A stretch of 64,000 nt of DNA from Circinella minor (lineage: Eukaryota > Mucoromycota > Mucoromycetes > Mucorales > Lichtheimiaceae), in contig JAEPRB010000162.1 of NCBI GenBank assembly GCA_016758965.1, positions 1 through 64,000 on the forward strand, given 5' to 3'. Position 1 is the first letter of the stretch, and every line of letters starts with the position of its first letter. A program made the position numbers and the translations under genes. Below are positions 1 through 11,567 of this stretch, one piece after another. The notes under the pieces are model-generated. The model was not told the DNA's origin. It made no database searches and was given only the letters and a program-made list of their open reading frames with translations.

Positions 1-2050
1 TGTCTTTTTGTACATGTATACTAATAAGTGGCCTTTTAGATGATGGCATACAAAATCTGTAATATCAAGACCAGATTAAGGCGTTTTATTTAGATTGTTT
101 TAGCTTTTTAACAAAATGAAAAAAAAAGAAAAGAATGTTTTTGACAGCTCGCCGTGTTCTGTCATAAAGTCTCTTTGCGCCCTTGGATAATAGAAAGAGG
201 TGATCATTCATCTAGACACCCGCGGGAATCTTTATTTATGCTTAATATTTTATCCATACTATATAATATCTGCATATATACTACGTATATATTATTTAAC
301 TTTCATAATCATACGTAGTCAATTTATTTAATCACTCAGAAATAAATTTTCAAATCTTTAGGAGCTTTTGTGGTTTTAGGCTTCTCTTTTATCGTACAGT
401 ACAAAAAATATAATAATGTTTTACGTATAATGTCTATAAAACAGCAAACGTTCATCATATAAACTGGTGCGCATATTGAATCTAAAGTAAATTAAAACTC
501 TTTTATTATTAATTTTCATACGTACCACCGTCTATTTTATGGTACGTAACAGTATAATTTGATAAAATATTAAAAGAATAAATAAGTGCTATTTCACATA
601 CTCAACGATGTCTAATTTATGATATACGTACAAGAGATACGAAAAACAACAAGAATTGCCTCAAATTCTTTCTTTTCTTCCTGGCCCCTGTTTTATTTTT
701 ATTTTTAATACTTCTCGTTTATTATATTTTCTATACTACATAATTTAGTAAACACATAATAATAACTAATAGACCAAACTGACAATAAAAAGAGTTCGTT
801 TTATTATTGTCGAATCAACGAATGTCTATCACCAATTCCAATTATCGTATAGGAATGGGTGTCGTTGGCAACTTAATTCTACCAGTATTTTGCAAACGCC
901 AGATTTCTGATTTAGGTTTCAAGTTAATGGTCTTGAAAGTAATGTTTGAAAGTCTTCTCAAATACAGTGTGTATATTGTCTACGTAATGTTTACCGGATA
1001 AATCAACCTTTCATACCTGCGTAGATGCGGCGGTAGCTTATTAATATATAAAAAAAGGAACAAGTAAAATCAATAATAGAGTTTGACTTTATTCACAACG
1101 AGTAGGGTCCCGCCATGTTGCTTTTCCCTGATTTTTGTTCCTACAAACTGGATCTGATTTTATCATCACACATTGTATATTTCTCACATCTGTTGAGATT
1201 TGTAATAGTAATTTTTTTTTATCGATTTTTACAAGTAGCATCGAAAAGAAACCATTGTAGCTTTACAAATTCATAATGAAATTTTTTGATACGTTCGATC
1301 ATACATTATATTCTTTTATACGTACGCACATTGACATGATTTTGAAATGACGAGCCATTTGAGAATTGAAAAAGGGATCGAATAGTTCTTATGTATAGAT
1401 CCAATTGTCTATAAAGAAAATACGTAATTCATTGAATGTCAACCGTAGGGATTTTACGTCTAATACCGGGCAATAAAGTACAGGGTTTAATATACTTTTG
1501 TCCATCAATGCTACATAGATAGATTCTTTTTGTTTCAAAATATTATTTTAAGTTCTCCTACTGTATTTATCTATAAAAATAAAAATAAATAAAAGGGCGG
1601 TTTTTATAACCAGCAAATTCAACCGATCAAATAGTCGGGAAAAGAGTTTACTTCAATAAAAATGAAAGAGAGTGAACTAATTGTTATCTTGTTTGAAAGG
1701 AAGAAACTATCCTTTTTATACTAATTATTTAATTATCTAAGTCCTTAATTCGAATCTTGTTCCAGGTGAAAGTGAATACAATTTCAGGTAAAATCGAATC
1801 TTATTAGTTATGGTTAAACTTAGTTATTAATGCTTGTAAAACGGTTGATATTTATTTAGAAAAATAATAATAATAATAATAATAATAATGATAATAATGA
1901 TAATAATGATAAAGGGATAATAATGATAATAAAGAGATGATATTGATTATATAAAGAGATGATAAGAATAAATAAATAAAAATATAAGGGATACGTATAT
2001 ATATAAAAAAAAAAACTAAGAGAAAAAGGGATGTAATAGGTCCCCCGGCT
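1..2050. other. Gene-free AT-rich region
   Basis: No coding frame here looks real. The only frame of note, at 807-1001, is a short 64-codon run with no recognisable domain and AT-driven composition. A (TAA)n/(TGATAA)n microsatellite occupies about 1861-1970. I see no RNA gene or promoter I can support. Confidence 0.6.
1861..1970. repeat. TAA/TGATAA microsatellite
   Basis: Simple sequence made of TAA units, then TAATGATAA units, degrading into AT-rich purine sequence toward 1970. It borders the decayed coding relic that starts just to its right. Confidence 0.8.
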
Positions 2051-2600
2051 TTAAAAATCCACGTCCCGTGAAAGAAGTATGTGCGGGAATCCAGCCGAAA
2101 GAAGATTGTTATAATATTGTTCGATCGAAAGATGCAATTCTTTGTCATCAGCGAGATAGGTATCATGAATATGAGTGGCAATATATTTTTGAACAAGTTC
2201 TTGGCGATCTTGATTGTTTTTTTATTTCCACATTAGTGGAAAAAGTCGGTGGGTGATTCGATTTGCGAGACGTTTTCTCGTTTAATCAATATTTTGCAAC
2301 AACTTTATGTGTGTCATTTTTAAATTCACAACCCCGTGTACAAGATCAAAATAATATGTGTTCTCTTTGTACGTATAACTCATCGTTGTCATTAAATTTC
2401 AACGGAGGTAAAAATTTTGGGTCGTAGGGCTGAAATAGAGTGTTGCCATTGTATTGTACTGTTAATTCTGGTATAATCGCAGTTTTGTCTTGATTCCAAA
2501 TGTTTGTGTTAGAAGATTTCTCGTGAGGGGGGGCCCAAGCAGTGAATTCAGAATATTCAATATTGTCAGCCTCAGTAATGGCTAACTTCGTATCGTCCAT
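2051..2600 (-). pseudogene. Decayed coding relic, family unknown
   Basis: Reading the minus strand from an ATG at 2600, an 84-codon frame runs to 2346 with proline- and asparagine-rich but non-repetitive composition. In another frame the coding look continues from about 2334 to 2052, interrupted by two stop codons, with stretches such as QELVQKYIATHIHDTYLADD and SAGFPHILLSRDVDF. Together they look like one gene broken by at least one frameshift and two stops. I do not recognise the family. Its position beside a gypsy fragment on the same strand suggests it may be transposon-derived, but no gag or protease hallmark is visible. Confidence 0.4.
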
Positions 2601-2885
2601 GATGAATTATTCCGTTTATATTAATGTTGTGTAATGTCTGATTTGAGCTTTGTGTTGATTCAATGTTTCAGGTTGTTTTTAGGAGAGTTGAGGTAAGTTG
2701 AGGTAAGTTAGCATTTGGTGTATAAATGTTTAATGTTGATAGTATAGGTATGGTTAAGATTTTTAAAATTTGTTGCTGTTTTTTTTTTTTTTTAAAGGGG
2801 TTAAAATGAATTATATGGTATGTTAATTATAATGATTTTAAGCTTTTTACGACTTCCTAAATACTGGTCAGAAATGTGATGTTGT

Positions 2886-3570
2886 TTAGTATCCAAGACG
2901 ACTGAGAAAATCTGCATTTCTATTTTCTTTTCCTGGACGATATTTTATTTCAAAGGAGTATTCCGATAAAGTGGTAATCTATCTTGCTATAATGCCTTCT
3001 GGTCAAGGAGTATTTAATAATCCTTTTAATGCTGAATGATCAGTAATAATAGTGAATTTATTTCCAAGTAAATAAGGTCTCAATGTTTTTACACCCCATA
3101 CGACGGCTAACATTTCAAGCTTTGAAATTCCGTAATTGGGTTCGTTAGATAATAATCCTCGACTAGCATAAAGCACAACATGTTCTTTATTTTCTTGGTC
3201 ACGCTGGCACAGAACAATCCCGAGTCCTTCTCGGGAAGCATCCGTTATCAATGTAAAAGGTTTATCAAAGTCTGGTCGGATAAGAATAGGGCTACGTATT
3301 ACGTAAAGTTTCAAATGCCTTAGTGGTCTCGGTTCCCCAAGGAGGTTGTTTTCCTTCTCCTTTCATTTGATGATGTAAAGGTCGTGCAATTGCAGCAAAA
3401 TTTTTAATAAATCGTCGATAATAGGAATATAATCCAATAAAACTTCTTATTTGGGTGATTGTTTGTGGGCGTCGATATTCAGTTATTTTCTTTATTTTAT
3501 CAGGATCTGTTTTTAATCCATTTGATGCTATTACATGACCAAGGAATACTAATGAGTTTAATACATTATA
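2886..3570 (-). pseudogene. Ty3/gypsy retrotransposon fragment (RT end plus RNase H)
   Basis: Minus-strand relic of a Ty3/gypsy polyprotein. The left frame (about 3570-3310) carries the end of the reverse transcriptase, with the LGHVIASNG and FIGLYSYYRRFIKNFA motifs typical of gypsy thumb/connection sequence. A frameshift near 3310 moves reading to a second frame with the RNase H core: FTLITDASREGLG (catalytic Asp), the SKLEMLAVVWGV segment (catalytic Glu) and the TDHSALKGLL segment (catalytic Asp). A further frameshift at 3003 and an internal TAG precede the usual end motif, YRPGKENRNADFLSR, ending at a TAA at 2886. No integrase, protease, gag or LTR is seen, so the copy is truncated at both ends and non-coding today. 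Confidence 0.9.
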
Positions 3571-3599
3571 ATTAGACAACGCTTCTAATGAGTCGCATA

Positions 3600-4915
3600 G
3601 TAAAACCACTACCAAAGATAAAGTCGAAATTGAAACTGATGATGACTTGCAGACTCTTAACATGTATCAAGAAATGAAGGAAAAAATTACTTCAGCATAC
3701 ATCTCATGTCAAAATAATCAACAACGTCAAGACTTAATTGGAGCCATTGATTCTGCTTTGAAGAAATTTTCTCCTCTTCCTATTGAAAAACTTGCTTTAC
3801 CCAAGTCAGTAAAAACCAAAGGTCGTCCACCAAAAAAAGCGATCGGTTTAAGAATCCCATCAAATTGGGAAAAGTCGGAAAAAGCAGCAAAAGAAAAACA
3901 GAAGGTGAAAGACAAAAAAAGAAGCGAAGCTATTGAAAGAAAGTAAGAAGCAATTATCTCTTTCAAACGAGCCTTTGGTCCCCCATCGTAACAAACGATT
4001 CAAAAACAATGAAAAAAGTGTGGATGACGATTCATCTAAAGAAAATAAGAAAAAAAAGTACGTAAATAACTATTCAATATATATATATATATATATATAC
4101 CTATTGACAATTAACTAATAACGTACACGGTATAACTATATTACAAATTTGTATCGAATTATACATCCAGATATCCCAGCAGAGAACACAATAGAAGAAA
4201 TTAAAATTGTGGATGATGGTTGGTGTGGCTTTAGGACTTTGGCGTATATTGTATAAAGATCAAGAAAAGTACTTAGATGTTAAAGAAAAAATGTATTCAT
4301 ATGTCAAAGATAATCGAGATATCTGCACTGATTATATTTGTAACGGATATAGTGTTTTATAAGACGGACTACTTCAACGAATGGCATATGGTGTTGCACC
4401 ACAATTACGAACTCGTTCTGCTTGCTGCAAGGAATACTGGTTTGATCTAGCTCTTGATATACAAGTTGGAGCGAATACTTTCAGTTTACCTCTAGCCAGC
4501 TATTCTGATTCAATCCACGAATCGGAATTATACCTACTATATGACATACCTGCGCGATAGTCGCTACCCAAAATAATGTATTTTGTTCATGGAAATCACT
4601 TTCAAACAATTAGAACAAAAATATTTCCAAGGATGATTTGGCCTCCTGTTTCGCCTAAGTCATTGGCAATCTGGGAATCTCGCGGAAGGGATCCGAAAAT
4701 TTACAAGGCTGCATGGAAGTATATACATAGAAAAAAGTATCCTATAGTTCAAACTGGAAAAAATCCGACTACAGTAGAAGGTGATGGTGGAAAACCACAA
4801 ATAAAAAAAGATGAATTACAAGAATTAAACGAATTACTTGCAGCAGCTGATGCTATTAAGCTAGAGACAGAAGGTACATTATATTATATTAATATTAGAG
4901 TAGGAAAATAACAAA
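3600..4915 (+). pseudogene. Decayed AT-hook/OTU-domain gene (MULE-associated type)
   Basis: Plus-strand relic in pieces. The 3647-3946 frame is lysine-rich and contains an AT-hook-like KTKGRPPKKAIGL motif of the kind found near the C-terminus of MULE/FAR1-type transposase proteins. A second piece (about 4140-4560) holds an OTU-like cysteine-protease start, with DGWCGFRTLAYIVY in place of the usual D-G-N-C-x-F-R-A; the Cys is kept but the Asn is Trp. The 4576-4911 frame starts with YFVHGNHFQTI, which fits the OTU catalytic His segment, and ends in a Lys/Glu-rich tail. In-frame stops near 4361 and 4558 break the gene. I infer that the pieces were one protein; the OTU assignment is from motif memory. 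Confidence 0.6.
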
Positions 4916-4959
4916 AAAAAAAAGTAATTTAAAAAAAATTTCTAATTCATAATGATTTG

Positions 4960-5811
4960 CTCTAAATATCAATAGCTATAAGTGCATGTCCATATTGTGG
5001 AACATCACTTGGTGACCCTATACCAAATTCCATTAAAAAGATGTATGATCAATAAATTCTGAAGAACGAGCAATTCAAAGAAACCCATCGAAAAAAATAG
5101 AGAGAGAAAAATTAAACAAGGTTCTACTTCTCGTTGAACACTTCGTGAAAGAACTCCTAAACGAAAAGTGGCTTTTGAAGAACAATTAGAATTTTGCCGT
5201 TTCCATAAGATTGAACTCATATATAAACAGGAAGGTACGTATAAAAAAAGGTTATCCTACCGAGATAAACTTTAAGTCACTACCTGGCCGGATCGTATCA
5301 CATCTTGACACATTGGTTGAAACTGTCAAGGGCTTATTACATAGTTCATTTCGTGTACATGAAGAAGAATTCGTGGAAGAAAATGAAAGAGTCATCAAAA
5401 GATCTCTATTTGCAAGGATGTCTCATGTGGAGTTTTATACGGTAATTATAGCTTATATTACTATTAACTGTTTGTTTTCTTTCTTGATTTATAGATATAA
5501 ATATACTAATAGTATACTACTGGTCTAATATTTATAGAGCGGATATTATGACGCAAGAGGGAAAGCGATCATAGTAAATGTTTTACAACATGAGCTGCTC
5601 CACAAATCAAGAATTACAAGAAGGGATACCTACCCATTGAATTAATTAACATTTATCCAGACCATCCTTGTACCGGAATGCAGCATTCTTTTAATTCAAG
5701 AAGATTTAAGCGTCCCATCATATAAGGATGCATTCAACATTTTGATGAGCAGTCATGAATATGGTTTACAAATGTATATCCAAATCCTGTAGAAGAAGAC
5801 TACGATGATTA
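4960..5811 (+). pseudogene. RTC4-like domain relic
   Basis: Plus-strand fragments resembling the C-terminal domain of fungal 'restriction of telomere capping 4' proteins. A CPYCG zinc-knuckle-like segment at about 4995 is followed, after frame changes, by EEQLEFCRFHKIELIYKQ (about 5178-5230), then KGYPTEINFKSLPGRI (5211-5528 frame). Beyond an intron-like or broken stretch comes YYDARGKAIIVNVLQ (about 5546) and ECSILLIQEDLSVPSY (about 5675), ending near 5811. The order (C..FH..E, GYP..I.F..LP.RI, GYYG.RG, LVPE.....QED) matches that family as I remember it. At least one frameshift (near 5235) argues against a working gene. It lies directly downstream of the OTU relic on the same strand, so the two may have been one gene. 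Confidence 0.6.
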
Positions 5812-6540
5812 AACAGTGTGATAATCACTATAGTAGTATACCTCTTATTTATCTCTGTCTCCTCTTTCTTTCTTTTCTGAAATTTATTTACTTCCCACTA
5901 CTGTATTTGCATCTTTATCTTATTATCTTATTATACATCATAACGTTCTAAAGGTACTCCTTTTTTTCTCTTCTCTTCACACACAATAACACTATCAATA
6001 GTATTAGTGTTTATTATTATTATTATACACAATATTATTATTGTTTCCTTTTCTTATTATATGTTCTGCCATAATTTGATTGTACTTCGTTTTTGCACAT
6101 TTCCACAAAAGTTATTGAATATTTTTACCTTTGGTAATCAATATAAATCCCCACCATTTCTTTACTGCCAAAGCCATTTCTTCAGTTCTATTTTTACTTA
6201 ATTTTATCCGTTATCTTTCAATCTTTAGATGATTTTCCTTTTATAATTTTATTAAGATTTCCTCCTTTTCATGAATTCAGACGTAAAATTCCTGAATATT
6301 AGAACTCCCACATAAACATTATCCATAATTATTTAGTTTAATACTTATAACCTTTATACTATTCTCTTGAGATAATTCATATCATTTTATATATGTAGCG
6401 AAGCTCTTTGTCATAACAACAAACGCTTCAATATTACCATCAATATTTTTATTTTCATATTATTGTTGTTGATGCCCTCATTCTCATTTATTATTATTAT
6501 TATTATTATCAAATACAGTTTATTTTATAATTGTAACCTT
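5812..6540. other. Intergenic AT-rich stretch with TTA/ATT repeats
   Basis: No supportable gene. Short ATT/TTA microsatellites occur near 6010-6050 and 6490-6512. A 64-codon frame at 6007-6201 is hydrophobic only because the DNA is T-rich. Confidence 0.5.
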
Positions 6541-6604
6541 TTTCAATGATATTAATGTTATTACAGAAAAAATGAGAAAAAAGGGTCGAGAAGTAAATGA
6601 TAAA

Positions 6605-6820
6605 AGTAATTAGACGAGATGGGCTACAAAAAATTAGACGAGGTGGGCTAAAAAAATTAGACGAGGTAGGCCACAAAAAATTATACGAGGTAGGCTACAA
6701 AAAATTAGACGAGGTGGGCTACAAAAAAATAGAGACGAGATGGGCTACAAGTTACTAACATACCTATGATTTTTGTAGCCCATGTGGTCTGAATTTGAAT
6801 TTTTGTAGCCCATGTAGTCA
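6605..6820. repeat. 23-bp tandem repeat array plus inverted copies
   Basis: Six imperfect units of about 23-24 bp built on TTAGACGAGGTGGGCTACAA run from about 6609 to 6750. At 6772-6820 two copies of TTTTTGTAGCCCATGTRGTC lie in the opposite orientation, so the array and the flank could pair as a stem. It sits 80 bp outside the left end of the pogo-type element and is not part of it. Confidence 0.85.
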
Positions 6821-6898
6821 TCCTCTCTTTTTTGGCTTTTACACATAGGATCATTCATGAAGATATTCCATCAGAATGTAAGGTTAGCAAAATCAGTA

Positions 6899-9595
6899 CA
6901 GTGAGTATTCGCTAAACCGGTATTCGTTAAACCGGTATTTCGCTAAACCGGTAGTGTCTCTCAATTATTCTTTATATACTTAGTAAAATACCGGTAATTC
7001 CCTAAACCGGTATCCGGTGAACCTTTCCGAATATTTACTGGAGTTATACGTATTAGTCTTTTTTCCTTATATATATATATGTGTGTGTATATAGATAATA
7101 TTAATTTTTTTATTGGTTCTGTGATCAAATCGGATAATATTTTTATTGTTATTATTAGATTTAATTGGTAAAATCAGTGATTCGAGCTTGCTTATATGTC
7201 ACCTCAGCTCTTTCCTTTGTTTCTAGAAGCTTAATTTTTTTTCGCATCAAGTAAAAAATATCCAGATCGTCCTGGTCATCCAGGGAAAGTCTGTCAACAA
7301 ATTGCTGGTAGTATTGCCTTTTTTCCGCCAATTTGAGACGGAGACTTTCTTCTTCTTCCTCGACTACTTCTTCCTCAATTTCTTCATCTACTTGTTCTTC
7401 ATCATCTACTATATAATTGTGTTGTTAATAAAATTTATTCCTGTTTATTTATACAACTGCTTAACATACTCGATATTAATACATACTTTGTTGCGAATTC
7501 ATCAACTGATTGAGACGCTGATCCATTGTCAAAATTTTATGAATGTCATCATTTTCATCATTAGAAGATAGGTTGACTGTATCAAGACTATCTTCGCCTG
7601 TACCAACTGTTACAAGATGATTGTTGATTTGTTTATTTAAATCGAGATCATCTTTCAAAACGGCGGCTTCTTGTGCAGCAACTTCTTCTTCAGAAACTTG
7701 AAGAAAACAATTCCTGATTGTTTCAGGTGTTACTCTTTCCCATGCCATTTTTGACCAATCTAGAGCCTGTTTCAATTTGATATCATAAAGTTTTTCAAGC
7801 TTCCCTTCATTATATCTAATAGTCGCTTGATGGAATAACATGGCACTAGATATATAATAATTATGTAAGTTATTTAAACAGAAAACTGATGATTAAAATG
7901 TGTATAAAAGTATACGATTAAGATATCATGCATACTGGTATTTCTTTTTGAATGCAGCAATGATTCCAGCATCGAGGGGTTGGTAGTCCGAAGTAGTATT
8001 TGGTGGGAGCATGCAGACCTCAATGTTTTCTAGCTCTATGTCCAAATTTTTATGTGAAGGAGCATTTTCCATCAGCAAAAGAACTCTTTTACCTTTATGA
8101 GCGACGTATACAGCATTATCAATTTTTCTTAAGATTTTTCTGAAAATCTCTTTTGTCATCCATGCCTTTGTGTTGTTATAGTATTTGTACGCATTGGAAA
8201 CTATAGACGTTTAACACCACCGCTGCACTTGCTCTAAGGATCTAAAATATAAAAGTGTTAATACGCCAGTATTTGTTTTTTTCTTCTCTCTTCATATAAC
8301 TTATTTGCACTTACAAAATGTTTGAAACATTCGATTCAATATTATGGTATCGAAGTTGTCCAATGATGCCACTTGAAAAGCATAAAAAGCAACTGACATG
8401 TCGTACTTGCTAATTATTCCACATGTCTTTAAATCGGTTTCTCCACACCAATTTTTTTTTTTTTTTGGCATTTTTGCTAATGGTCGAGGAACAAATCACC
8501 ATACGACTCTTATTATCTCTTATAAAAACTTCCAATTTGGAAGTAAGTGGCACTTGTGGTGAACCACCATAATAACACATATATTCCATCCATTCATGAA
8601 TAATCGGTCAAACATCATTCCGTCAAGGATAAAGGATATAACCAATTAAACACTATTATTTATTTTGATCCGTTCTTATTATTAATCCGGATACGTAAAA
8701 AAGGAACATCAAAGAAAGAATGTGATTAATAACAACTGTCATAAACGGTTTCAGAGAATGATCTAGAATTAATATTTATAATGGAACAAATGTAATACGT
8801 AGGTCCTCTCATCCATTCATATAAAACATAGTTTAGCCATGATCGGATAAAATAAGGTAGTTACATAATTTAGAAAAGATATAAAAGAGTAGTTATTTTA
8901 TTTCAGGAATAAACAGATTCTCAACTATATTTACTTTAGTCCCATCTTTCTATTTTTTACTACTCGTATTTATCTCAGCACTGTTAAAAGAATCGGTTCA
9001 TTATATCCAGAATATATATGAATTGCTTTTAAAATTAAAGATTATCAATGGAGTTCCGATGAGAAAAAAAATTATGCTCAACCTCTTATTTTTTTTATTA
9101 AGATCACGAGAAATCATTTTGACAACATGATTGAAATTTTGACGAAAAAACAAACTCAACTAGATCTCAACTATAACTTATTGGAGATAAATGAGACAAG
9201 TACCATCGAATAGGCAAGAAACACATTATTATTTTGATTCTATTCTTTAATAGGTAATGACAATAGATACATTTTGTTAAAAGTAGTGATAGAAAGTTTG
9301 CTGTACTAACTAGTCGTGAGAATTTTGCCTTTAATTCATGCAAATATGTACCGATGGTTTTGTTATTAATGAACAAAAGGATCATTATTTTTAATCCGTT
9401 ATGGAGAAAACAATATTTTAGTCCAAGAATAATCAAACATACATTAATATCGAAACAACATACACCCTTTTTATCATTTTTTTTAATTAGCTTGATATCT
9501 ATTCTATAAGTACAACGATTTTTTTAAAGCCAGTACTTTTCATATGTGAGAATCTGTACCGGTTTAACGAGTACCGGTTTTACGAAAAATTACTG
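6899..9595. mobile_element. pogo/Tigger-type DNA transposon with paired ends
   Basis: The left end starts CAGTGAGTATTCGCTAAACC and the right end, read inward on the minus strand, starts CAGTAATTTTTCGTAAAACC. Both continue into a second copy of TCGTTAAACCGGTA. The element is flanked by TA on both sides (6897-6898 and 9596-9597), the target duplication expected for the Tc1/mariner-pogo superfamily. The left end has three tandem subterminal TAAACCGGTA motifs plus another at about 7000. The transposase remnant is on the minus strand in the left half; the right half (about 8540-9550) shows no transposase similarity and may hold deleted or foreign sequence. The total is 2,697 bp. Confidence 0.85.
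7161..8260 (-). pseudogene. DDE_1 (pogo) transposase, N-terminus missing
   Basis: Minus strand, three exons whose phases close: about 8260-7936, 7845-7487 and 7408-7161 (TAA). Exon 1 has AYKYYNNTKAWMTKEIF, then the RVLLLMENAPSH block, where the second catalytic Asp of the D-D-D triad is Glu, then LPPNTTSDYQPLDAGIIAAF with the third Asp kept. Exon 2 encodes the usual post-catalytic LKQALDWSKMAWE helix. Exon 3 is an acidic Glu-rich coiled tail ending in TDFTN. The N-terminal CENP-B/psq helix-turn-helix and the first catalytic Asp were not found upstream. The splice junctions suggest it was expressed until fairly recently, but as it stands it should be inactive. Confidence 0.75.
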
Positions 9596-9597
9596 TA

Positions 9598-10792
9598 TAT
9601 GTTTCATTGGAAATCAATTAGTTGTTAAAGAGTCAGTTCTGCGTAAAAACAGTTTATCGAACCAAGAATAGGAGACAATACAATCACTATTCTTCTTATT
9701 TTTAATGATTTCACTGTCAGGTTACGAGCCCAATTCATCATGAGTTAAAATTTTCTTTTTTCCAAGGCATCAAATTATGTAAAATAAAATAAATCACATT
9801 TTTGGTGCCAACACGATAAAGTAATTCAGAGAGTTATTAAGTAAACCAGTCAAGCGTTTATAAAAAGGCAATATTATTACAATATATGATAGAATAACTT
9901 TATAAACCAGTTTAAAATAGTACATTTTATGTACAAAACAAGTTTTAGGTTGATAACTTGAGTTTTTCTTTCAAAAGATCTGGTGTCGAAGGTTTCCGGT
10001 GTTATTTCGTGTATTTCTAGTGTCATTAGATGATACTACTACTATTACCTAATATACGCTGAAGGGACAATATCATACAATATTTAACAGAACAATTTTG
10101 TAAATCAATTCAGAATGATCCATTTTATACTACACAATAGAAGTATCAGCTTGATAGCTTAAATAATATATTTTTTGGACGTTTGCTGCATAACAATTCT
10201 AGTGATAATAATTAGAACAATTTGTAGTAGTAACATACTGTGTTTTTAGTTGATAAGTAAAAAGCATTTTTTTTCAATAAACTCAAATTTTTCAGTGCCA
10301 TTGTGTAATTTCCCAGTGCCAAAAGTGATTTTTAGAAACTTCCGGTGTATTGGGTACATAGAAGTTCTGTAGCGTTGCGCAGCTTTTTTGTTCTTCCACA
10401 ACAACTTCTTCAGGTAGTTGCTCATTATTATCAAATATATAATTGTGCTGTTGACTTTATATAATTTATACAACTACTCATCGTATTCTATTTAAATACA
10501 ATCTTTGTTATTGATTGATTGATTGACTAAATTGATTGTGTATTATAAATATATTATGAATGTTATCATTTTTTTATCACCAGCAATTACCCCCACAGTA
10601 GCAGAAATAACTTATAAAGCTAGCTACATCGTACGTATTACTTGTAATCTTTTCATTTCAACCCAATCATAGTTAATTTTCCAGTATGTTCTTTAACTAC
10701 CAGGTTAGCCTCAAAATTAAATTTGTATTTCGTTAAACCAATCCAGCTTTTCTCATATAGGAAGTACCTTCGGTTTAACAGGAATATTGCTG
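9598..10792. mobile_element. Decayed second pogo-type copy with diverged tandem repeats
   Basis: The segment 10378-10590 aligns by eye with 7345-7570 of the neighbouring element (for example AATATATAATTGTGCTGTTG against ACTATATAATTGTGTTGTTA, then TTTATACAACTRCT, then TATGAATGTYATCATTT), in the same orientation. A right-end-like sequence, CGGTTTAACAGGAATATTGC, lies at about 10771-10790 and is followed by TGTA. The left end is not clear. Between 9880 and 10260 three diverged copies of a block containing TTTTAGGTTGATAACTTGAG / AGTATCAGCTTGATAGCTTA / TTTTTAGTTGATAAGTAAA recur at about 150-200-bp spacing. No coding frame survives. Confidence 0.45.
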
Positions 10793-11511
10793 TATATATT
10801 TTTGCTGGATAGAACTATTTTATCAATAATATTATTAATTCTTTGTCGGTGCTCTGAGAGTATACGTAATAGTTTATTCAACCAATGATATGCTTTTTCT
10901 CGGCTGTTATTTCATACGTAACTAGTTCAACATGGGTATACTTATGGTTCTCTATATAGTTAAACGGAACGGTACACATGGCTAAAAGATTGGGCGGCTC
11001 TGTTTGGTTTATGTGCCACCAAGGATATGCATTATTCGTAAAAAAAAAAACAAGTTACATTCTAATGTTTTCGTTGTACATCCAAGTTTGAGTTGTAAAT
11101 AATATAATGCAAACGTTTCTGACTATAATGGTGAACCCAGAAAAGTTTGACATACTTTCTTCTTTTGGAATCAAATGAGAAAAAAATACACGTGGTGGAA
11201 ACCGAATTATACATATTATATAAAACGGAGAAAGAAAGAGCCGATATTGTTTTCTCAAAGCGCCGATGTTGTCACTAGTTTAAATTAGTAAAAAAGTTAT
11301 ATCAATATGAGTTGCTCTATAAAAAATTTTTCTCATCAAAATATAAGAGTCAAGCAAAGAACAGCGATGACTTGTATATATTTGTTGTTGACAACTTTAT
11401 CTTTTTTTTTCATGAATGATATCAATAATGGAGTTGTTAGTTTGATATCGGGCAATCAAAAATTTATGCTAAAACAACTTTTAATCGTTATCATTGGCTC
11501 TTAGTGCATTG

Positions 11512-11567
<56 letters not shown>

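Noticed and set aside
807..1001. 64-codon plus-strand frame
   Set aside because: Short, no domain, no splice context, composition as expected for AT-rich DNA.
6605..6760. CRISPR-like repeat array
   Set aside because: The units are contiguous with no unique spacers and the genome is fungal; it is a tandem repeat.
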